Under the pieces are notes generated by a model that did no database searches, was not told the origin of the DNA, and worked only from the letters and a program-made list of their open reading frames with translations. Positions 44,268 to 52,649 of a DNA stretch of 64,000 nt are shown here, one piece after another. Source of the stretch: Bradyrhizobium sp. LHD-71 (GTDB lineage Bacteria > Pseudomonadota > Alphaproteobacteria > Rhizobiales > Xanthobacteraceae); the NCBI RefSeq assembly GCF_031157255.1, contig NZ_JAVIFX010000027.1, forward strand, positions 1 to 64,000, in the 5' to 3' direction. How positions within the stretch are numbered: position 1 is the stretch's first letter; every line of letters starts with the position of its first letter. A program made the translations under genes and the position numbers.

Positions 44268-44354
44268 TGTCATTACGAGCGAAGCGAAGCAATCCAGGCT
44301 GCCTCCGCGGAAACAGTCTGGATTGCTTCGTCGCTTCGCTCTTCGCAATGACGG
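44268..44354. repeat. Extragenic palindromic element, type C
   Basis: GTCATTACGAGCGAAGCGAAG and CTTCGCTCTTCGCAATGAC pair, with inner AGCAATCCAG / CTGGATTGCT. It is a copy of 16561-16643 and lies between two convergent genes, where it could end both transcripts. Confidence 0.85.
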
Positions 44355-44363
44355 CGGGGCCGT

Positions 44364-45239
44364 CTAATCCGTAAACCCGAACAGCCTGGCCGGATTGTGC
44401 ACCAGAATCTTCTCCAGCTCGGCCTGGTCGGGCGCGTAGCGGTACATCAGCTCGAGCAGATCGGCATCGTTCGGCGGCTGCTTCACCGAGACCGGATGCG
44501 GCCAGTCGCTGGCCCAGACGCAGCGGTCGGGCGCGGCCTCGATATAGGCGCGCGCGATCGGGATGACGTCGTCGTAAGGAGCGCCGGCTTTTGAGGTTTT
44601 CTCGCCGAGCGACAGCATGACCCAGAAATTGCCCTTGGCGAGCAGCTCCAGCATCTTGCGCAGATTCGGATCGGCCTTGCCGGCTTCCGGATCAGGGCGC
44701 GCCATGTGGTCGATCAGCACGGGCACGTCCAGGTTCTCGTACTTGGCGACGCTGGACATGATGCCGTCCTTCTCCGGCTGGATCTTGGCGTACCAGCCGA
44801 GCTCGCGGATGCGGGCGATGGCGCGCGCAAAATCGGCGTCCGACAGCACCGCGCCGAGCTCCTGGCGGAAGCTGAAGCGGGCGCCGCGGACGCCGGCGTC
44901 ATGCAGCCTGGCGAGATAAGAATCGTTCGCCTCGGCGAACACCAGCGCGTTGGCGCAGCCGCGATAGTTCGGGCCCATCGCTTTGAGTCCGTCGAGCACG
45001 ACGGCATGGTCGGCGCCGTAAGTGGTGGTTTGCACGATGATGCCGCGCTCGATGCCGAGCTGCTTGTGCATGCGCAGCGCCGCTTCCCAGGTCGCGGTCG
45101 GCATCCGATAGGCCGCACCGGGCCGCTCCGGATATTTCTCGATCGGGCCCAGCACGTGAAACTGGCTGTCGATGGTCTTCGGCGGCGGAGCCTTGACCGG
45201 GCGGCGCGGATTGGGATCGAACGGCAGATAGGTCGGCAT
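44364..45239 (-). CDS. Amidohydrolase, PDC-hydrolase-like
   Basis: A 291-residue TIM-barrel hydrolase of the amidohydrolase_2 group that includes 2-pyrone-4,6-dicarboxylate lactonase. The first His-x-His is altered to Gln-x-His (DSQFHVLGP). The later VLIDHMARPD and the catalytic Asp in ASDWPHPV are kept. It is last in a six-gene catabolic operon and follows RidA by 12 bases, so it probably hydrolyses a ring-opened or lactone intermediate; the exact compound is unknown. Confidence 0.83.
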   Translation of the reverse strand: MPTYLPFDPNPRRPVKAPPPKTIDSQFHVLGPIEKYPERPGAAYRMPTATWEAALRMHKQLGIERGIIVQTTTYGADHAVVLDGLKAMGPNYRGCANALVFAEANDSYLARLHDAGVRGARFSFRQELGAVLSDADFARAIARIRELGWYAKIQPEKDGIMSSVAKYENLDVPVLIDHMARPDPEAGKADPNLRKMLELLAKGNFWVMLSLGEKTSKAGAPYDDVIPIARAYIEAAPDRCVWASDWPHPVSVKQPPNDADLLELMYRYAPDQAELEKILVHNPARLFGFTD

Positions 45240-45251
45240 GCAGGCGCTCCT

Positions 45252-45647
45252 TCAGTCGATCACGGCGGTGAAGTCGCACTGCACCAGCGCGCCGCCGTCC
45301 ATGTTGTCCATCGGCAGCGCGTGACGCGCGGGCCGGGAATGCTCGTCCGGAAACATCTTCAGCCACTCGACATTGACGGGCCCGCGCTGCGAGCGGTCCT
45401 TCAGCCACACCGTCATCTTGATGATGTCGTCGGTGGTGCCGCCGGCGGCCTCCACCGTCGCCTTCATATGCGCGAACATGTTGGCGCATTGGGCGTCGAG
45501 GCTCTCGGGCATCGCATTGGTCGCGGGATCGCGGCCGAGGATGACGCCCGACATCACGAGATTGCCGATGCGGCAGGCGTTCGGAATGGGGTTGACGTGC
45601 TTGAAGCCGCCGATGTGGATGCTCCTGCGCCGCTGGTGACCCGTCAT
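45252..45647 (-). CDS. RidA family protein in a catabolic operon
   Basis: A 131-residue RidA-like protein starting MTGHQRRRSIHIGGFKH. It has IPNACRIGNLVMSGVILGRD and the core AHMKATVEAAGGTTDDIIKM. The C-terminal RHALPMDNMDGGALVQCDFT differs from canonical PARxxV, with the active-site Arg position possibly R in RPARHAL. In aromatic pathways RidA homologues act as 2-aminomuconate deaminases or imine hydrolases. Its place between HpaH-like and amidohydrolase genes suggests a nitrogen-containing intermediate. Confidence 0.83.
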   Translation of the reverse strand: MTGHQRRRSIHIGGFKHVNPIPNACRIGNLVMSGVILGRDPATNAMPESLDAQCANMFAHMKATVEAAGGTTDDIIKMTVWLKDRSQRGPVNVEWLKMFPDEHSRPARHALPMDNMDGGALVQCDFTAVID

Positions 45648-45672
45648 GGTGCGCTCCCTGCTTGTTATTGCT

Positions 45673-46476
45673 TCAAACGAACCGGCACGACACCGAGCCG
45701 AACGCGCCGTAATCGGCATGGAAGGTGTCGCCGCGACGGATGTCGACCGGGCGCGTGAACGAGCCCGCCAGCACCACCTCGCCGGCCGCGAGATGTTCGT
45801 CATGCGGCGCGAGGCGGTTGGCGAGCCAGGCGATGCCGCTCGCCGGGTGATTGAGCACGCCCGCGGCAAGCCCGGTTTCCTCAACCTCGCCGTTGCGGAA
45901 CAGCAGCGCGCCGATCCAGCGCAGATCCGCATCCAGGGGGCGGAACGGCCTTCCGCCGAGCACCAGCGCCGCATTCGCGGCATTGTCCGAGATCGTGTCC
46001 ATCACCTTGCGCGTCTTGCCCGTCTCGGGGTCGACGCGATGCATGCGCGTCTCCAGGATTTCGAGTGCGGGCGTGACGTAGTCGGTGGCGTTGAGCACGT
46101 CGAAGATGGTGCAGTCGGGCCCGCGCAGCGGCGCCTTCAGCACGAAGGCGAGCTCGACCTCGATCCGCGGTGCGTGGAAGCGGTCGAACGGGATCGGCGT
46201 CGCGTCGGCGTAGAACATGTCGGCGAACAGCACGCCGTAATCGGGCTCGTTGATGCCGACCGCGTTCTGCATCGCCTTCGAGGTCAGGCCGATCTTGTGG
46301 CCCTTGATGACGCGGCCGCGCCCGAGCTGAAGCTTGGTCCAGGCGCGCTGGATTGCATAGGCATCCTCGATGCCGAAGTCGGGATATTCCTTCGTGAACA
46401 TCGGGATCAGCGATTTGGTGCGCTCGGCCTCGTCGAGGCGCGCGGCGAGGCGTTCGATCGTGGCGGCATCCAGCAT
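45673..46476 (-). CDS. hpaH: 2-oxo-hepta-4-ene-1,7-dioate hydratase (HpaH/MhpD family)
   Basis: A 267-residue hydratase of the FAH-related HpaH family, adding water to 2-hydroxy-dienoates in meta-cleavage pathways. [20 protein letters not shown] is the family signature; metal ligands are expected in [17 protein letters not shown], and [11 protein letters not shown] ends the protein. It lies 3 bases after the FAH gene. The exact substrate is not fixed by sequence: dioate or pentenoate forms are both possible. Confidence 0.88.
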   Translation of the reverse strand: MLDAATIERLAARLDEAERTKSLIPMFTKEYPDFGIEDAYAIQRAWTKLQLGRGRVIKGHKIGLTSKAMQNAVGINEPDYGVLFADMFYADATPIPFDRFHAPRIEVELAFVLKAPLRGPDCTIFDVLNATDYVTPALEILETRMHRVDPETGKTRKVMDTISDNAANAALVLGGRPFRPLDADLRWIGALLFRNGEVEETGLAAGVLNHPASGIAWLANRLAPHDEHLAAGEVVLAGSFTRPVDIRRGDTFHADYGAFGSVSCRFV

Positions 46477-46479
46477 CGT

Positions 46480-47346
46480 CTATTGCTCCGCGGCCACGGT
46501 GTTGCGCAGCACGCCGATGCGGCTCGACTCGACCTCGACGACGTCACCCGCCTTGAGCCAGCGCGGCGGATCGAAGCGCGCACCCGCGCCCGTCGGCGTG
46601 CCCGTCACGATCATGTCGCCGGGCTTCAGCGTCGCGAAAGTGGAGAGATAGGAGATCAGGAAATCGAACGGAAACATCAGCCGCTCGGTGGTGTCCTGCT
46701 GCCGCACCTCGCCGTTGACGCGCGTGACGATGTCGTGCGGACCGCGCGGATCGAGCTCGTCCGACGTGACGATCCACGGGCCGATGCTGCCGGAGCGGTC
46801 GAAATTCTTGCCCTGCGTGACGTTGAACTTGCCGTGGCGCAGCCAGTCGCGGATCGTGCCCTCATTGCACAGCGTCATGCCGAAGATGTGCGACCACGCC
46901 TTGTCGCGCGGAATGTGGCGGCCGCCCTGCCCGATCACGATGACGAGCTCGCCTTCGTAGTCGAGCTGGTCGGAAACCTTGGGCTTCTCGAGCGGCTGGC
47001 CGGAGCCGGTCATCGAGGACATGCTGCGCACGAACAGGCTGGGATATTTGGGCAGGTCCGAATCGTCTTTGTATTCCGCATTGCGCTCGGCGTAGTTGAC
47101 GCCGATGCACCAGAGCTTTTCCGGCGCCAGCACCGGCGGCAGCAGGACGAGCTCGTCGAGCGCGTGGTCCGGCTTTTGCCCGGCGACCGCTTCCTGCGCG
47201 TCGGCGAGGGCGTTGGCCGCAATCAGCGCCTTCACATCGGAATAGTCGCGGCCGATGCGCCCGGTCAGATCGACCACGCCGCCGTCGACGGCCGCGCCGT
47301 AGCGCGGCTCTCCGTCCAGGAGATAGCTCAGCACTCGCATTGTCAT
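46480..47346 (-). CDS. Fumarylacetoacetate-hydrolase family enzyme
   Basis: A 288-residue FAH-fold protein. The N-terminal cap (MRVLSYLLDGEPRYGAAVDG) is followed by the metal-binding core LWCIGVNYAERNAEYKDD, then DYEGELVIVIGQGGRHIP and TGTPTGAGARFDPPRWLKAG. This group includes 2-hydroxyhepta-2,4-diene-1,7-dioate isomerases and 5-oxopent-3-ene-1,2,5-tricarboxylate decarboxylases (HpaG), which precede HpaH in homoprotocatechuate degradation. The start may be the second Met (47340). It belongs to the catabolic operon. Confidence 0.87.
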   Translation of the reverse strand: MTMRVLSYLLDGEPRYGAAVDGGVVDLTGRIGRDYSDVKALIAANALADAQEAVAGQKPDHALDELVLLPPVLAPEKLWCIGVNYAERNAEYKDDSDLPKYPSLFVRSMSSMTGSGQPLEKPKVSDQLDYEGELVIVIGQGGRHIPRDKAWSHIFGMTLCNEGTIRDWLRHGKFNVTQGKNFDRSGSIGPWIVTSDELDPRGPHDIVTRVNGEVRQQDTTERLMFPFDFLISYLSTFATLKPGDMIVTGTPTGAGARFDPPRWLKAGDVVEVESSRIGVLRNTVAAEQ

Positions 47347-47395
47347 TTCCTCCGATGATCTCGAGGCGGCTGGGCGGGATGACCGGCCCGCGCAC

Positions 47396-48013
47396 TCAGT
47401 CTTTTGATTTGGGCGTCTGGAACACGGTGTTGAGCGTCACGATGTCGCCGAGCCGGGCGTAGCGCGGGCCGCCGATGCGCGCGATCGGATCGAGCGCCTT
47501 GGTCTCGACCTTGCCGTCATTGACGAGCCCGTCGCGCAGGTGGAACATCACGACCTCGCCGACGATGAGCCGGCTCTTGGCATCGCCGAATTCGAGGCAC
47601 TGCCGGAAGCGGCACTCCATCGCAACGGGAGCTGCGGCGAGCCTGGGCACCTTGATGCGCTCGCAGGGCATCGTCTCCAGACCGAGATGCTCGACCTCGC
47701 TGATTTCAGGCGGATGCTCGACCGATGAGTCGTGCACCGCATTCATCAGCGGCGTATCGGCGATGTGGATCACATATTCCTCGGTATCGAGGATGTTGTG
47801 CGCGGTGTCCTTGTAGTCGGCGCCCTTGCGGCCGACGCTGATGGCCAGCATCGGCGGCTTCTGCGAGACGAAGGTGAAGGCGCTGAACGGCGCGAGGTTG
47901 AGCACGCCGCTGCGCGACAGGCTGGTGACCCAAGCGATCGGGCGCGGCACCACGATGCCGGTCATCAGCCGGTAGATGCGCTCCGCGCCGAGCTCGGTGG
48001 GGTCGATCCGCAT
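47396..48013 (-). CDS. Flavin reductase family protein
   Basis: A 205-residue split-barrel flavin-binding protein. LMTGIVVPRPIAWVTSLSRS, LAPFSAFTFVSQKPPMLAIS and ILDTEEYVIHIADT are typical of FMN-type reductases that can supply reduced flavin to a two-component oxygenase. No partner oxygenase is in the operon; the nearest flavin oxygenase-like gene is the convergent LLM protein. It starts 3 bases after the substrate-binding gene. Confidence 0.85.
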   Translation of the reverse strand: MRIDPTELGAERIYRLMTGIVVPRPIAWVTSLSRSGVLNLAPFSAFTFVSQKPPMLAISVGRKGADYKDTAHNILDTEEYVIHIADTPLMNAVHDSSVEHPPEISEVEHLGLETMPCERIKVPRLAAAPVAMECRFRQCLEFGDAKSRLIVGEVVMFHLRDGLVNDGKVETKALDPIARIGGPRYARLGDIVTLNTVFQTPKSKD

Positions 48014-48016
48014 CGA

Positions 48017-48982
48017 TCAATCAGCCCTGATGTTGGCCTTGCGCACGACCGGAATCCATTTGGCGTCCTCGCGCACGAGATAGGCCTTGAACTCGTCGGG
48101 CGTCATCGCGGTCGCTTCGCCGCCGAGCTTCTCGAACTTGTCGGCGATGGCCGGGTCCTTCAAGATCGCGACCAGCGTCGTGTGCAGCTTCTCGACGATT
48201 GGTGCCGGCGTGCCCGCGGGCGCGAACAGGCCGGTGAAGGTCTGGCCGTCGAAATCCTTGTAGCCGAGCTCGGCGAAGGTCGGCACATCAGGCAGCGACT
48301 TCAGGCGGTGCGGGCTGGTGACCGCGAGCGGGCGGAACAGGCCGGCCTTGATGTGCTGGAGGCTGACCGTGAGCTGGTCGAATGCGAACTGCACCTGGCC
48401 GCCGAGCAGATCGTTGATCGCCGGCGCGTTGCCGCGGTAATGCGCCGTGACCCATTGCAGCTCGAGGTTCGACTGCATCAGCTCGCTGAGCAGGTGGTTG
48501 GTGGTGCCGGGGCCGGGCGAGGCCATGGTCAGCTTGCCGGGCTCGCGCTTGGCGAGGTCGATGAACTCCTTGAAGCTCGTCGCCTGTACCGAGGGATGCA
48601 CCTCGAGCACCAGCGGCGTCATCGAGATGGTCGAGATCGGCAGGAAGTCCTTCTTCCAATTATAGGCCTCGCGCTTGTTGATCTCGGTCGCGAACAGCAC
48701 CGGGCCGTTGGCGCCGACGAACAGCGTGTAGCCGTCGGGCGCGGATTTCGCGAAGGCCTCGCCCGCGATCATGCCGCCGGCGCCGGCCTTGTTCTCGATG
48801 ACGAAGGGCTGGCCGAGCTTTTCCTGGAGCTTGTCGGCGATGATGCGCGCGGCGCTGTCGACATTGCCGCCGGCCGGATACGGCACGATCAGCTTGACGT
48901 TGCGCGCGGGCCATTCCTGCCCAGAGGCGGGCCCCGCCAGCATCGCCGCCACGGCGGCAATGCCAATCCAGATTATTCTCAT
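48017..48982 (-). CDS. Bug-family (TctC-like) periplasmic solute-binding protein
   Basis: A 321-residue binding protein of the tripartite tricarboxylate transporter type. The signal peptide is MRIIWIGIAAVAAMLAGPA. The family start WPARNVKLIVPYPAGGNVDS and the PFVIENKAGAGGMIAGEAF ligand loop are clear. TctA/TctB membrane genes are not nearby; orphan Bug proteins are common. As first gene of the catabolic operon it probably binds an aromatic acid or related carboxylate taken up for the pathway. Confidence 0.92.
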   Translation of the reverse strand: MRIIWIGIAAVAAMLAGPASGQEWPARNVKLIVPYPAGGNVDSAARIIADKLQEKLGQPFVIENKAGAGGMIAGEAFAKSAPDGYTLFVGANGPVLFATEINKREAYNWKKDFLPISTISMTPLVLEVHPSVQATSFKEFIDLAKREPGKLTMASPGPGTTNHLLSELMQSNLELQWVTAHYRGNAPAINDLLGGQVQFAFDQLTVSLQHIKAGLFRPLAVTSPHRLKSLPDVPTFAELGYKDFDGQTFTGLFAPAGTPAPIVEKLHTTLVAILKDPAIADKFEKLGGEATAMTPDEFKAYLVREDAKWIPVVRKANIRAD

Positions 48983-49100
48983 GTTAACCTCCCAGCAGCG
49001 CTTCTAAATTCCTTCGGTGCCCTGACGTCGTGCGGGGCAATCCGACCTCGGCGCAATCTTCAAATGCGTGCTTGTTCTGTCGAGGGAATTGTGGCGTTCT

Positions 49101-49117
49101 TGTCCATATTATGGACA
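49101..49117. promoter_or_regulatory. Perfect 8-bp dyad over the iclR-type start codon (putative operator)
   Basis: TGTCCATA-T-TATGGACA is a perfect inverted repeat; its right half contains the ATG at 49111. It sits in the 128-base divergent region between the catabolic operon and its regulator, the expected place for an IclR-type site. It implies autoregulation. Confidence 0.6.
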
Positions 49118-49902
49118 GAACGGCACTCGCTCGCAATGCAACGGAACCGCGCGAGGGCGCGCAGGCGATCCGCCGCGCGCTCGCCGTGCTGCGCATTCTG
49201 GCCGCAGGGCGCGAAGACGGCGTCCCGCTGGCCGAGGTGGTTAGGGCCACGGGCCTCACCCGCCCGACCGTGCATCGCATCGTCCACGTGCTGATCGAGG
49301 AAGGCATCGTCGAGCGGCACGAGCGGACTGGCCGCTACGCGATCGGCAACCAGGTGCCGGAGCTGGCGCTCGCGCGTCCCCGGCCGTCGCGGCTCCTGGT
49401 TGCCGCCAATCCGTCGCTGCGACGCGCCTCGACCGAGATCGGCGACACGCTGTTCCTGACGGTGCGCACCGGCAACGACACGCTGTGCGTCGACCGCAGG
49501 ATCGGCGTCTATCCGATCCAGGTGCTGTCGATCGAGGTCGGCGCGCGCCGGCCGCTCGGCGTCTCAAGCGCCGGCGTCGCGATCCTCGCCGCGATGCCGG
49601 CACAGGACGCGCGCAAAATCGTCGCAGCCAACGAGAAGCGATTCGAAGCCTACCGGACCGATGTGGCGACGGTGATGGGCGAGGTGACGGCCGCAAGACG
49701 GCTGGGCTACGGCAAGCGGGAGATCGGCCTCGTGCAGGGCACGAAATCGATCTCGACCTGGATCAAGACGCCGGACGGCCGGCCGGCCGCCGCGATGACG
49801 GTCTCCGCCGTTCGCACCAGGCTCGGCCCCCGCCGCGAGCAGGAGGTCGCGGAGATATTGCTGCGCGAGGCTGGGATCATCGAGCAGGCGATCCGAGGTT
49901 AG
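49111..49902 (+). CDS. IclR family transcriptional regulator
   Basis: A 263-residue regulator from MDRTALARNATEPREGAQAI. The N-terminal winged HTH is clear (IRRALAVLRILAAGREDGVP, RATGLTRPTVHRIVHVLIEE, RHERTGRYAIG). The C-terminal effector domain (LFLTVRTGNDTLCVDRRIGV ... ARRPLGVSSAGVAILAAMP) follows. There is no Shine-Dalgarno before the ATG, and a perfect dyad overlaps it. It is divergent from the 44364-48982 operon, which it probably controls in response to the substrate or a pathway intermediate. Confidence 0.92.
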   Translation: MDRTALARNATEPREGAQAIRRALAVLRILAAGREDGVPLAEVVRATGLTRPTVHRIVHVLIEEGIVERHERTGRYAIGNQVPELALARPRPSRLLVAANPSLRRASTEIGDTLFLTVRTGNDTLCVDRRIGVYPIQVLSIEVGARRPLGVSSAGVAILAAMPAQDARKIVAANEKRFEAYRTDVATVMGEVTAARRLGYGKREIGLVQGTKSISTWIKTPDGRPAAAMTVSAVRTRLGPRREQEVAEILLREAGIIEQAIRG

Positions 49903-49983
49903 GCGGCGCTGTCAATGGGCTGACGCCGCATGCCATTTTGTGGCACAAGAACCACCTCCACCGATCGACCAACGAGGCCACGC

Positions 49984-51279
49984 ATGCCCGCGCCGAAACC
50001 GCCTGCCTTCGAGACCCTGAGCCTGCATGCGGGCCAGCATCCAGATCCCGCAACCGGCGCCCGGGCGGTGCCGATCTTCCAGACCACCTCCTACGTGTTC
50101 CAGGATTCCGATCACGCCGCGGCGCTGTTCAATTTGGAGCGCGCTGGCCATATCTATACGCGCATCTCCAATCCGACCACGGGTGTGCTGGAGGAGCGGC
50201 TTGCGGCGCTGGAAGGCGGCGTCGGCGCGATCTGCACCGCCAGCGGCATGGCCGCGCTGCATCTGGCCATCGCGACGCTGCTCAATGCCGGCGACCACAT
50301 CGTCGCGTCGAGCTCGCTCTATGGCGGCACCATCAACCTCCTGGCGCACACGCTGCCGCGCTTCGGCATCACCACGAGCTTCGTCAAGCCGCGCGACCTC
50401 GACGCGTTCCGCAGCGCGATCAAGCCGAACACCAGGCTCGTGATCGGCGAGACCATCGGCAATCCCGGGCTGGAAGTCCTCGACATTCCCAAGGTCGCGG
50501 CGATCGCGCATGAGGCGAAGATACCGCTGCTGATCGACAACACCTTCGCCACGCCCTATCTCAGCCGCCCGATCGAGCTCGGGGCCGACATCGTCATGCA
50601 TTCGGCGACCAAATGGATCGGCGGCCACGGCATCGCGATCGGCGGCGCCATCATCGACGGCGGCCGGTTCGACTGGCGCGGGTCCGGCAAATTCGGCGTG
50701 CTGACCGAGCCCTATGGCGGCTATCACGGCATCGTCTTCGACGAGCAATTCGGTACCGCGGCTTTCATCATGCGCGCCCGCACCGAAGGCCTGCGCGATT
50801 TCGGCGCCTGCCTGTCGCCGACCAATGCATTTCAGCTGCTGCAAGGCGTCGAGACGCTCGGCGTGCGCATGGACCGGCATATGCAGAACACGCATCTCGT
50901 ACTGGAGGCCCTCAAGGCCAACAAGGCCGTCGACTGGGTGCTGCATCCCTCGCTGGAAAATCACACGGACTATCAGCTTGCCAAGACGCTGCTGCCGCGC
51001 GGCGCCGGCTCCATCGTCTCCTTCGGCATCAAGGGCGGCCGGCCCGCGGGCCGCAAATTTATCGAGCAGCTGCGCATGATCAGCCATCTCGCCAATGTCG
51101 GCGACGCCAAGTCGCTGGTGATCCACCCCGCCTCGACCACGCATCAGCAGATGGATGCCGAGCAGCTCAAGGCCGCCGGCATCGGCGAGGAGCTGGTGCG
51201 GCTCTCGGTCGGCATCGAGACGGCAAGCGACATCATCGACGATCTCGCCCAGGCGCTCCGCATCTCGCAGAAGGTTTAA
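49984..51279 (+). CDS. metY: O-acetylhomoserine sulfhydrylase-type PLP enzyme
   Basis: A 431-residue Cys/Met-metabolism PLP enzyme. The start MPAPKPPAFETLSLHAGQHP (ATG 49984) and GARAVPIFQTTSYVFQDSDH mark the MetY group. TRISNPTTGVLEERLAALEG, GGTINLLAHTLPRFG and the PLP lysine in HSATKWIGGHG follow; IHPASTTHQQMDAEQ and RLSVGIE are at the C-terminus. It makes homocysteine from O-acetylhomoserine and sulfide. A hydrolase starts 3 bases after its stop, in one operon. No SAM-II riboswitch was recognised upstream. Confidence 0.93.
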   Translation: MPAPKPPAFETLSLHAGQHPDPATGARAVPIFQTTSYVFQDSDHAAALFNLERAGHIYTRISNPTTGVLEERLAALEGGVGAICTASGMAALHLAIATLLNAGDHIVASSSLYGGTINLLAHTLPRFGITTSFVKPRDLDAFRSAIKPNTRLVIGETIGNPGLEVLDIPKVAAIAHEAKIPLLIDNTFATPYLSRPIELGADIVMHSATKWIGGHGIAIGGAIIDGGRFDWRGSGKFGVLTEPYGGYHGIVFDEQFGTAAFIMRARTEGLRDFGACLSPTNAFQLLQGVETLGVRMDRHMQNTHLVLEALKANKAVDWVLHPSLENHTDYQLAKTLLPRGAGSIVSFGIKGGRPAGRKFIEQLRMISHLANVGDAKSLVIHPASTTHQQMDAEQLKAAGIGEELVRLSVGIETASDIIDDLAQALRISQKV

Positions 51280-51282
51280 GCC

Positions 51283-52065
51283 ATGAAGCTCTCCGTCAAC
51301 GGCACCGAGGTGTTCGCCGCAACCGGCGGCCGCGAGTTCGACAAGTCCCTGCCCACGGTCGTCTTCATCCACGGCGCCGGCTTCGATCATTCGACCTGGG
51401 CGCTGCACACGCGCTGGTTCGCCCATCACGGCTTTGGCGTGCTGGCGCCTGATCTGCCCGGCCATGGCCGCTCGGCCGGACCGTCGCTGTCTGATATCGC
51501 CGAGATGGCCGACTGGACCGCCGCGCTGCTGGATGCGGCGGGAAGCGCAAGGGCGCATCTGATCGGCCATTCCATGGGATCGCTGATATCACTGGAAACG
51601 GCAGCCCGCCATCCCGGCAAGGTCTCCGCGCTGAGCCTGATCGGCACCGCCGCGACCATGACGGTCGGCCCGGATCTTTTGAAGGCCGCCGAGGCCAACT
51701 CGCAGGATGCCAACGACATGGTCTCGATCTGGGGCCTCGGCTTCAACGCCGAACTCGGCGGCAGCCTCGCGCCGGGCCTGTGGATGCATGGCGGCGCGCA
51801 GGCCGTGCTGAAGGCTTGCGAGCCGGGCGTGCTCTTTAGGGATCTGTCCGCCTGCAATGCCTATGCGAACGCGCTGACCGCTGCCGCGAGCGTGAAGGTG
51901 CCGACCACGCTCATTCTTGGCGAACGGGACATGATGACACCGGCCAAGGCCGGCAAGGCGCTTGCGGCCGCCATTCCGCATGCGAAGACTGTCGTAGTGC
52001 GGGGCGCCGGGCACATGATCATGGCTGAGCGCCCTGATGAACTGCTGGCGGCTTTAAGGAACTGA
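51283..52065 (+). CDS. Alpha/beta hydrolase cotranscribed with metY
   Basis: A 260-residue hydrolase. It opens MKLSVNGTEVFAATGGREF. FIHGAGFDHSTWALHTRWFA forms the oxyanion region, the nucleophile lies in IGHSMGSLISLETA, the acid in LILGERDMMTP and the His in GAGHMIMAERP. It begins 3 bases downstream of metY, so coupling is likely. A role in homoserine acylation was considered, but it lacks the length and insertions of MetX-type acetyltransferases. The substrate is unknown. Confidence 0.85.
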   Translation: MKLSVNGTEVFAATGGREFDKSLPTVVFIHGAGFDHSTWALHTRWFAHHGFGVLAPDLPGHGRSAGPSLSDIAEMADWTAALLDAAGSARAHLIGHSMGSLISLETAARHPGKVSALSLIGTAATMTVGPDLLKAAEANSQDANDMVSIWGLGFNAELGGSLAPGLWMHGGAQAVLKACEPGVLFRDLSACNAYANALTAAASVKVPTTLILGERDMMTPAKAGKALAAAIPHAKTVVVRGAGHMIMAERPDELLAALRN

Positions 52066-52131
52066 AAAGGATCAATCGATCATTTTGCGCGTTGCCGTGA
52101 GACATCCCTGCATCTTGAGGGAACTCGCCGC

Positions 52132-52635
52132 ATGCCAAGTCAAGAAGTCATCCGCAAAGCGAAGCAGGACAAGCGCGCCGGAAAATCTGCGAGCACGCAG
52201 GCCGGCGAATTCGTCAAGGACCAGATCGACAAGATCAGGAAAGGAAAGCACGGCGCACGCTCGACCAAGCAGGCCATTGCCATCGGCCTCTCGGAGGCGC
52301 GCCGCGCCGGCGTCGATCTGCCGCCGCCGCGCAAAGGTCGAACCAAGAAATCGACACGCCGCAGCGCCAAATACGCTTACGAAGTCGGTCAGGGCAAGCG
52401 CACGCCGAAGCGTCGGCCAAAAGTGTCGCGCGCCGTCACGAACGTCCTGAAGAAGGAGCCGCGCTCCACCGCATCGCGCGGCGCGCTGTCGAAACAGGCC
52501 AAGCGTGCTGCAAGCCGTCGAACCGCAGCATCCCGCTCGGCCGCCGCGCGAAAGGCAAGCCACACCAAGGGCGCCAAGGTTCGCTCCGCTGCTGCCAAGA
52601 AGGCGGCACGCACCCGCGCGCGCCGCCGGAGCTGA
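52132..52635 (+). CDS. DUF6496 basic (histone-H1-like) protein
   Basis: A 167-residue protein, strongly Lys/Arg/Ala-rich, with no acidic core. The N-terminal part (GKSASTQAGEFVKDQIDKIR, KGKHGARSTKQAIAIGLSEA) matches DUF6496. The tail is a repetitive KR-A-S array (KQAKRAASRRTAASRSAAAR), like bacterial H1-type DNA-compacting proteins. Nucleic-acid binding is likely by composition; the role is unproven. Confidence 0.82.
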   Translation: MPSQEVIRKAKQDKRAGKSASTQAGEFVKDQIDKIRKGKHGARSTKQAIAIGLSEARRAGVDLPPPRKGRTKKSTRRSAKYAYEVGQGKRTPKRRPKVSRAVTNVLKKEPRSTASRGALSKQAKRAASRRTAASRSAAARKASHTKGAKVRSAAAKKAARTRARRRS

Positions 52636-52649
52636 TCAGTCGCGCCGGT

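Noticed and set aside
45646-47358. 570-codon plus-strand open frame opposite hpaH and the FAH-family gene
   Set aside because: Shadow of two certain genes; no domain or ribosome site.
49903-49983. SAM-II riboswitch ahead of metY
   Set aside because: The 80-base gap lacks the conserved SAM-II segments by eye; only a short dyad was found.
49912-51570. 552-codon minus-strand open frame opposite metY
   Set aside because: metY on the plus strand is unambiguous; the antisense frame is rich in Arg/Gly/His and unlike proteins.
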